DNA of 64,000 nt, from positions 174,001 to 238,000 of the forward strand of contig QVRM01002040.1 in NCBI GenBank assembly GCA_003439945.1, in the 5' to 3' direction. The notes beneath the pieces are model-generated. The model was not told the DNA's origin. It worked only from the letters and a program-made list of their open reading frames with translations, and made no database searches. Source of the stretch: Dermanyssus gallinae (lineage: Eukaryota > Arthropoda > Arachnida > Mesostigmata > Dermanyssidae). Each line of letters starts with the position of its first letter. The stretch's first letter is position 1. The translations under genes were made by a program, and so were the position numbers. Below are positions 56,570 to 64,000 of the stretch, piece by piece.

Positions 56570-57828
56570 TGTAGGTGTGCTTTTATACGTAGCAGCATAA
56601 GCGAACCTCCTTGCGAACCTAAACCACCCTCACGAAATGTATAGAAAAAATCGTTCCCATAAATGTCGCAAATATTGTTGCCTGAAAAAAAAGATGCTAT
56701 CAAACATCGTTTAGAGACGGAGTTCGTATTAAGCAACGTTGTCCCTAGCAGTAGCAGCAGCACCACCACCAGATCGACAAGGAAAGGTAAACAAGTTGCC
56801 TATTGCGTTGTTAGGACATAAACATCACAACATTATACTACAATTGTCACTGCTACTCGCTCAAAACATCGGGGCTGCGTTCGTTTCTTTGTTTAATGGC
56901 CCCCCTCGTTGTATATGTGCGCAGGTACTCGTGGATACCAGGCTGGTGCCAACCAGAAGACAGTGAGACCATATGTCATAACCTCTCATCATCATCATCA
57001 TCGACAAACACGACAACATTGACAAGATCACAACCTTCAACAAAATAACAAAAGTACCAACAACAACAACGACGACAGTCTAACACTTCCTTCGCCTGAG
57101 TTCGTTGAGAGGTCGGTCACTCCAGCTGGAACACGAAGTGTCCGCTCTTCAATACCAACGTCAATATCGACATTCGCTTAGCGATTTCAAGCGCACGGTA
57201 CCGAATTTGAAAGGCCGTCGGCTAATGACGTACAAACAGGAATGTCGAAGTGTACATGACGTAGTGCATAAAGTCTGTATAGTGAAGGAAGCGGAAGTTT
57301 TGTCTTCGGGTCCAGTTCAGCGTCGGGCCGACCTTAGATAGATTGAGACAAAAACTTTTCGTTAGCCTCGATCAAAAGCACTAGATGTCCCTGCAGACCC
57401 TTTAACATATGAAAGCGTGGAGTACGCATTCACTCATAGTGGTTCTTTGACGACGTGAGGTTGTTGACTCCTAGAAAATTTTCCAGAGGGCACGAGGAGC
57501 GAGAGGGGACGAAAATCAAGGAGTCAAAAATATACTGAGATATGAGTACATACATGCTCGTCGTATACGAACACCGAGACGGACACCGTCCTAGAATTCT
57601 TCTTCTTTTCTTTATTTTCATTTTCTTGAGCAGCTTTTGTATATGTTTATGTACAGAAGACGAAAGCTAGCTGTGTAGATTCAGATTTATATAAAGTTAC
57701 TATTTAACGCGGCCAAAGCCCGCGACATAGCGTGGAGGTCGGCTATCGCAAAAACGGACGAGTAGAAGAAGCGTCAACATAGCGGATGGCGAATCGGTCT
57801 TGGGAAGACACTGTAATGGTTCCGGAAC

Positions 57829-57878
<50 letters not shown>

Positions 57879-58439
57879 ATATATATATATGCGAGTATGA
57901 AGACACCTGAACGAAAAGCTCTTCGTGCCAACAAAGTGTAGCAGTTTGCATCGGACCTGATCTGGTTCGGTTGCCGGTCGAGCTCTTCCTCTACTCAGTA
58001 TATATATAATGATAATAAACTCTACTATCATGAAGTTGGTAATGATGAACGTTACGATTATTACCATCACCGGCTAGCTGCGCACGTCGACATTCGAACC
58101 GATGACAAGACTCTCTCGAATCACGGAGCCAACGGTAGATGATGGCCTTACATCTAAGGCCCGACAGAAAGACAGAGAATGAAATAAAAATAGAAAGAGA
58201 CACGGGCACAGACGGAGAACGAGATAAGGCAATACGAGAAGGGCAACTCGAACCAGGCGAGCACGAAATGAAAAGCAAAACGAAGAGCTTGGCGCCATTT
58301 GATCATGAGACGGTGAGGTGCAGGACTGCCGTCATGATGGCCACCGAAGATCGACAGAGATCAGCATAGTCAGAGAGAGAGAGAAAGCAAGGGCGACAGT
58401 GCGAAAGCGAAGGATATATAAATATAAAATATATATGTT

Positions 58440-58476
<37 letters not shown>

Positions 58477-58670
58477 AGAGAGAGCGAGAGTTTCACCCCA
58501 GTCCAGACTACTCGTCTGCAGCTTCTGTTGCGACTGACGTTTCCAGGCTTGTGGCGTCCTGCCTGCGGCTACAAGATCGTCCCTTGCTTGCTGTTGTACA
58601 GCTAGTTCATTTATTCAATTGTCTGCTTTGTGATGCTGAGAGTTGATCTGACGGAGATAGCGATGAACTG
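56570..58670. other. no recognised gene; low-complexity runs
   Basis: Contains ATC/CAA runs near 56985-57070, TA tracts at 57838-57890 and 58446-58474, and a GA-rich stretch near 58370-58400. No coding region supported. Confidence 0.45.
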
Positions 58671-58681
58671 TTGCCACAACA

Positions 58682-58714
58682 CCTCGAGTCTCGCGTCAAT
58701 AGCGAGACTCGAGG
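58682..58714. repeat. perfect short hairpin
   Basis: CCTCGAGTCTCGC (58682-58694), a 7-nt loop, then its exact complement GCGAGACTCGAGG (58702-58714): 13 perfect base pairs. Confidence 0.9.
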
Positions 58715-58719
58715 CGAGA

Positions 58720-60690
58720 GCCGTTCGCCATATCAACACAAACAGACATGACCGGCCGGCTGGCCCTGCTAGGACAAATAGGAATAAGATGACAGACAAT
58801 AGCACAGCCGGTGGCGAATGAATAACAAAACCAACCACAAGCATAACAACGTCGGCGTCAGCAACCACGACGACGACGACGACAATCATAAATAGATATC
58901 ATAAATAGATAGAGCCTACAGAAGTATGAGCAACAACACCACTTTCAACGACAACCGCAAGCGCGAAAGGACGGAGCGGTATTGGTAACGTATTTGTTCG
59001 TCGAAAACAACCGTCTCGCACTATTATAGAAGATAGAACTAGATATAGATACGCAACGATTACGCAGCGGCAGCCACACACAACCACAAGAGCAGAACAA
59101 GAAACCGTCACAGTCGCAACGGTATGTAGTCGGTATGTAGCGACGTTGACTCGCAGAGATGATGGACATCTGCTGGCCTAAGCCATCTTGAGTGCAGCGG
59201 CCAGATCGGAAGTTGGCTAACAATCAACACACACCTGCACAGTAGCTTATTCAGCGTACATTCGCCGTAACACCCTTCGCGTTTTGTTTCTTTTTTTTCT
59301 ACCCGCTCCTCACCTGTCCCGCCTTGGTGGCTTCATCTTCTCCATCTTGATCACACCACCCCTCGGGTGTGAGGTAATCACGCTACAAGCACTCAGTTGG
59401 GCAGACATTGCTCATCAACAATGTCTCATCATCGAGTCTCATTCGAGAGCGGTCGTACAACTTGACCGATGACGCTAAATCGTCGTTCGCTCATTCAGAC
59501 ACAAGACCGAATACACCGCTCAAGTCTTCGCTTTCTTTAACTCGTTTTCTTTGATCTTCTCCACTGTCGCCGGTCGTTGGTTTCGCTGGCCGGCGTCGGT
59601 TTCGAATCGTGGCCGGGTCGATCACTCGCTGTTGATCACTCTAGTACTCTACTAACTGTGCTAGTGAGTAGCGCGACAAGCGATGAGCACCGCAATTAAC
59701 CAGCTCTCCTCATCGTCATTAAGCGTATTATGATGCGCGATAAAGACAACCAATCAGCACGCACAAGCAAAGCCGGAAGAATATAGAGAAACTAGGCGTG
59801 GTAACGACAGATTGATAGAGAAAATAGAAGAAGAACATACAGGGCAGAAAGAGAACAAAGTTCAACCAAATGCGCGACAGATACATTTGCGCACACTGGT
59901 ATATATACTATATAAACAAATGTATATATCTATATATCCATACACGCACCGGCCCGTAGAACAAGGGCTGCCGTCGCGGACAACGCCACGGCCGAAGTCA
60001 CACGGCCCCGCCGCTGCCGCCGCCGCATCTGTTAGTTAACGTGTTTTGAGCGAGGAACGCACTCCTGCAGGTCCTGTTGCGGCGGCTGCTGCTGCTGCTG
60101 TTGCTACCGCTGCTGCGACTGTTACCGCTGTTTATACTGCGAGTTTTGCTGTCGTCGAATCTATTTATATGTAAACGTTCACCGGCCTATGCACGTACTA
60201 GGTAGACATCACATGACCCATAGTAGTGGCATTCAGGCTTTTGTAGCCTTGCAGGACGGTTGACGTGCCCAAGTTCGTTCAAGTTCGAGGCTCTTCAGGC
60301 CACCCAATGCCTCAACTAAGCGTCCTAGACATTTCTAAATGAATGTCCATAGCAGCGTACAGTGCAGTTCGTCCGTCCTCTATGGTGCGTGCGTCGCTGG
60401 ACGCTAGTGGAGCACACGGTGGCATTATCGTTGTATATTGACTATAGTCTCGTATAGCGTGCTCTGTGCTCTGCATACATAACGCAAAAGTAATACATCT
60501 CTCTCTCTCTCTCTCTCTCTATGTCTCTCTATCTTTCTGCCTACCTATCTTTCTGCACATTAAAAATAAAGGTATACAAATATATACCTATTATTCTGCC
60601 TACCTATATTTCTACATCTTTCTGCCTAGCTATCTTTCTGCATATAAACATGTGGTCAAATAGAAGCGGGGGGGGAGGGGGGTTTACGCC
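58720..60690. other. no recognised gene; repeat-rich
   Basis: CGA/ACG runs (58862-58885), a CCG/GCC-rich block (59995-60030), GCT runs (60075-60110) and a (CT)n tract (60498-60522). The GC-rich parts could be 5' UTR of a gene outside the window. Confidence 0.4.
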
Positions 60691-60699
60691 AAGGTCTAC

Positions 60700-61010
60700 A
60701 CCGCCTGAGGTAGTGCGCCAAGAAGTTGAGGGCGAGCTCCATTTCTCCTCCCACCTCAATCGGTCCACCGCTCCTCCGTTTAGCAGCTTCTTGGGCTGTT
60801 TTAAGCGTCAAGATGTCGTCGAGCAGGATTGTCGCCTCGCTTCACGCTTCCGTTGAAGTCACCATGTAACATGCCAAATGGGGTGGCCTCTCACGGCTAT
60901 AGAACCCGCACGTTGGTTGCCAAAGTGGCGTAGAACAGTGTGTTGCACGTCGTCCACCTCCATAGGGTCGCACAGCATACAAGTGCCACTGAAAGCCTTC
61001 CTTATCTCAA
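60700..61010 (-). pseudogene. LINE ORF2 C-terminal fragment (candidate)
   Basis: The minus strand reads CMLCDPMEVDDVQHTVLRH near 60970-60915, resembling the C..C...D..HTL..C finger at the end of R1/I-type ORF2. Later text is frame-broken. No other LINE motif is visible. Confidence 0.35.
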
Positions 61011-61019
61011 TCGTCATCG

Positions 61020-61690
61020 GCGTCAGTTTATCTAGCACTCACTACTGCACAGTATACCTGACAAACCAATCAAAACAAAATCTTAAATGCGCCCAAATAA
61101 ACAACCCAGCAGCCTCAATATTTCAGAGTCTAAGATTATCTAAAATCCGTCTAGTTGCGTACGGCATAAGCCGTCTAGCTGGAGCACGACTATCGTTTTC
61201 TTTGCTGGGTTGCCAACCTTCTAAAAAAAGAAACGCTTTATTGGTGGATGATTAGTTTGCTAATATAGAAATAATTCGAGGAACTTAAACTTTACGTTAA
61301 AAGCGGATATATATCGGTGTATACAGTTGCTGTACAGGCACTACTGTGCACCTGGACGCACCGACTTACAGGCATATTAACAAGCTCTATTGTTATATCT
61401 CATTTAAGCATCACAGGGTCAGCTTTTTGTTGAACAGGAAACTAGCACCATCAGAAGCTGCAGAGAAGCTATTGCATTTTGTGGACGTTCTATTTTAGAA
61501 TAATTAGTTCTAAATAATGTACATACCGCCGATTTTAACTTCTACCGCAAATCATGGCGAAAACATTACATGTTTTACCGGGTTCCCCTCATATATCAAT
61601 AGAGTCTGGACGTGTATTTGATTAGTCCCACCTCAATAGTTTAAGACAACTTGCACGGTTTTCCGTCCATGTTGAAACTAACTCACGGGA
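61020..61690. other. no recognised gene
   Basis: AT-rich, nothing supported. Confidence 0.5.
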
Positions 61691-61692
61691 AT

Positions 61693-62089
61693 TGTTACAT
61701 TACTTATTTTAGCTGCAAGGAGTAAAAACACATTTGGATTTCGCGGAGCCAATTTTTTCGGCCCTCGTCAATGACACGGACCCATGAGTAATAATAATTC
61801 GTTAACATTTTGTTTCCACCGAAGTGATCAAAATTGCTTCTTCCCTTCGAAGACTACAAGTATGCCTTCAGACGTACAAGTTTTCGAAACAGAGTACAGC
61901 GGTATGAGTACAACGGTCGCAACCTTAACCTTGAGTCTCCAAGGGCGAGCAAAGCACATACAGATGATTATTTTGGGTTGCATTGCAACACTCCGGTTGT
62001 GCCGGGCGAGGGTAACTACAGGGAACTGCGAACGCACTTTGTATAATTAAGCTCGTACGAAGTATTTTATTCGAGTTTGGATTTTTACA
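61693..62089 (+). mobile_element. LTR candidate followed by a primer-binding-like site
   Basis: Starts TGTTAC and ends TTTTTACA. It is followed at once by TTGGTGACCCTGGACGAG, similar to the TTGGTGACCCCGACGTG text that follows the 5' LTR in many animal Gypsy elements. No second LTR or internal proteins were found, so it would be a solo LTR with a short internal remnant. The LTR start is a guess. Confidence 0.3.
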
Positions 62090-62099
62090 TTGGTGACCC

Positions 62100-62171
62100 T
62101 GGACGAGGGATATATATATCGTGTACGTGTATGTAGCAGTGACCCATACCGACCCACTGACCTTGACGACA

Positions 62172-62206
<35 letters not shown>

Positions 62207-62660
62207 TATGACGGTATATGAAAGCAATGTTTGTGCGTTCCATCGCACATTGTTGACCCAAGTTGGCGAGTGGAAAGCTATAAACACGTGAAATGTCTCG
62301 GTTTTTGGCGGCCTAATAATCTGCAGAATTGGAAATGGATACGTCAGCGATCCAACCAGCTCTCGGTAGTGCTCTCTCTCTCTGCTGGTGAACCAGATCG
62401 GCGCTTATTTGTGCTTGCTGCCAAAATAGAACCTTATTAAATCTTGCCAGCGTGGAAATATGAACGCGCTTGTTAAAGTTTAAAACACGTTAGATTTGCG
62501 CCTCGAGGGACGCCGCATGTACATAATACACGAGACAGCTGTCTGATTCGGGATTTACTTGAACAGAGGCAAATACGCGGCTTCTTCGTTATAGGCGATT
62601 ATGTACCTTGTAATAGTATTTATTTTCAAATTAAAGCTTACTAGATATGCGTAATTGAAT
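62100..62660. other. no recognised gene
   Basis: Contains a TA tract at 62175-62202. Nothing coding supported. Confidence 0.5.
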
Positions 62661-62663
62661 AAA

Positions 62664-62669
<6 letters not shown>

Positions 62670-62756
<87 letters not shown>
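62670..62756. repeat. (TA)n microsatellite, about 87 bp
   Basis: Uninterrupted TA tract. Confidence 0.97.
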
Positions 62757-62759
<3 letters not shown>

Positions 62760-62760
<1 letters not shown>

Positions 62761-63020
62761 TAATACGATTTGTTGCATATGCGCAAACGTATTGATAACG
62801 ACATCGACTTCTCAGCGCCGTGCACTATGTGACCTATAGCCCCGTTGTTGTCGTCGTCAGACAGGCGGCAAGCACTCTGTGTTTTGTTGTTTCTGTGTAC
62901 GTACATACACTACTACCACAGTATACGTGGCGACCTTTCAACGCATGAGGTTCTTATGAGCACCATTTAGTTGGTGTTTCTTTTTCTTGTTGTATTTCTA
63001 AATTAAAGCTACAACACACA

Positions 63021-63070
<50 letters not shown>

Positions 63071-63754
63071 TATATGTATATATATATATATATATATATG
63101 TGTGTACTCTGCAGAAATAGCTGACTCAGTCGGGTTCGGCGACTTGCCAACATTGTTGCTTGTATCACACTCTCCGCGATCCGATTAGCGTCGCTGGCTG
63201 CGCGCGAAGTTAGATGGCTAATCTGTACAGTTAGGTTCGGCATTGTCGTGCGGCATTGTGTGTGTGTGTGTGTGAATTGTAAAGCATGACATGCTAGTGT
63301 AATTTTTTCTTCGTCCATCCGCGGCTGTCTGCGTTCTCTCGTGCGAATGTCGGCCGATAAAGGGATGATCCTCGAAAAACTCGGCAGGGCCCGCCTGAGA
63401 GCGAGCAGGCGGCAACCTGTTACTCTGAGCTGAGTGAGCCACTCTCGAGCTGCCTACGAGATAAAGCAAGCGGCGGCTATCGGCTACTGTCGGCCACTGT
63501 TGCCGAATGTAAATGTGTCGTGCTGCCAGCATAAGCCGACGCTCCTAATGCACGCTCGCTGCTATGCACTACGTGGCATTTCTCATTATGTGTATCTATT
63601 ATATTATATGATAGCTACTCTCCGGCGCTGAGAGCAACTGATCAGTCAAACGGAACGGATAATTGCTATTGTGCTTGTCGCGACCGACGTAAGTGTGCCA
63701 CGCCAACGAACGTGCCATCTCGGCCAGATATTAGACACAGACAGAGATAAATTA

Positions 63755-63801
<47 letters not shown>

Positions 63802-64000
63802 GGGCATCTTTCCACTTTCTACTCTTTCCCGTGCACACGTTCCCAGGAGACAATTGTCGCTCCACTTATATTGTTAGTAAAAACGATTGCTATTTCTACT
63901 TAACTAAAGATTTTACTTCTGCTGCTGCTGCCTCAACTTTCCATCTCGCTCAGCCTAGTGAAAAGCGGTATACAGCAAATCGCACTCATCATGCTGCTCG
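62760..64000. other. no recognised gene; TA and TG repeats
   Basis: TA tracts at 63024-63099 and 63757-63798 and a short (TG)n near 63257-63274. GC content rises at 63300-63560 without a recognisable exon. Confidence 0.45.

Overview
This is a eukaryotic nuclear window. Its genes are split by introns with GT..AG boundaries, and its spacer is full of long (TA)n tracts, trinucleotide repeats and mariner-type transposons. Protein resemblance and transposon content suggest an arthropod, perhaps a parasitiform mite; that is an inference from style, not proof. I recognise three conserved genes. Their splice phases agree at every internal junction I worked out; one junction near the start of glutaminase stays open.

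Layout. (1) 331-8740, + strand: the C-terminal seven exons of THOC5, a THO/TREX mRNA-export subunit; its 5' end lies left of the window. (2) 8.9-18.0 kb: a pile of mobile elements, made of an internally deleted mariner, a 5'-truncated non-LTR retrotransposon with an esterase-like ORF1 (- strand), a near full-length mariner (- strand), a transposase remnant, a decayed RT fragment and a tRNA-like SINE candidate. (3) 18.0-19.4 kb: a decayed, intron-containing duplicate of the 3' end of THOC5. (4) 20186-30194, - strand: an apparently complete six-exon MTF-1 gene (metal-responsive zinc-finger factor) whose introns hold mariner relics and a possible nested membrane-receptor gene. (5) 30.2-37.1 kb: intergenic sequence with a 51-bp higher-order minisatellite and GTT/ATT/CT repeats. 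(6) 37158-49360, - strand: a mitochondrial-type glutaminase (GLS) with ankyrin repeats; its introns hold a LINE tail and a 1.1-kb fold-back element. (7) 49.4-64 kb: mostly repeat-rich sequence with one good but unidentified exon (- strand, 53733-54306), another mariner relic, a LINE 3' fragment and a solo-LTR candidate.

THOC5 and MTF-1 point tail to tail across the transposon cluster; MTF-1 and GLS share the minus strand. The genes do not form a pathway (mRNA export, metal response, glutamine breakdown). The most distinctive features are the THOC5 tail duplication, the very compact MTF-1, and two fold-back transposon families whose ends sit inside (TA)n tracts. I saw no convincing new multi-gene system, CRISPR array or virus.
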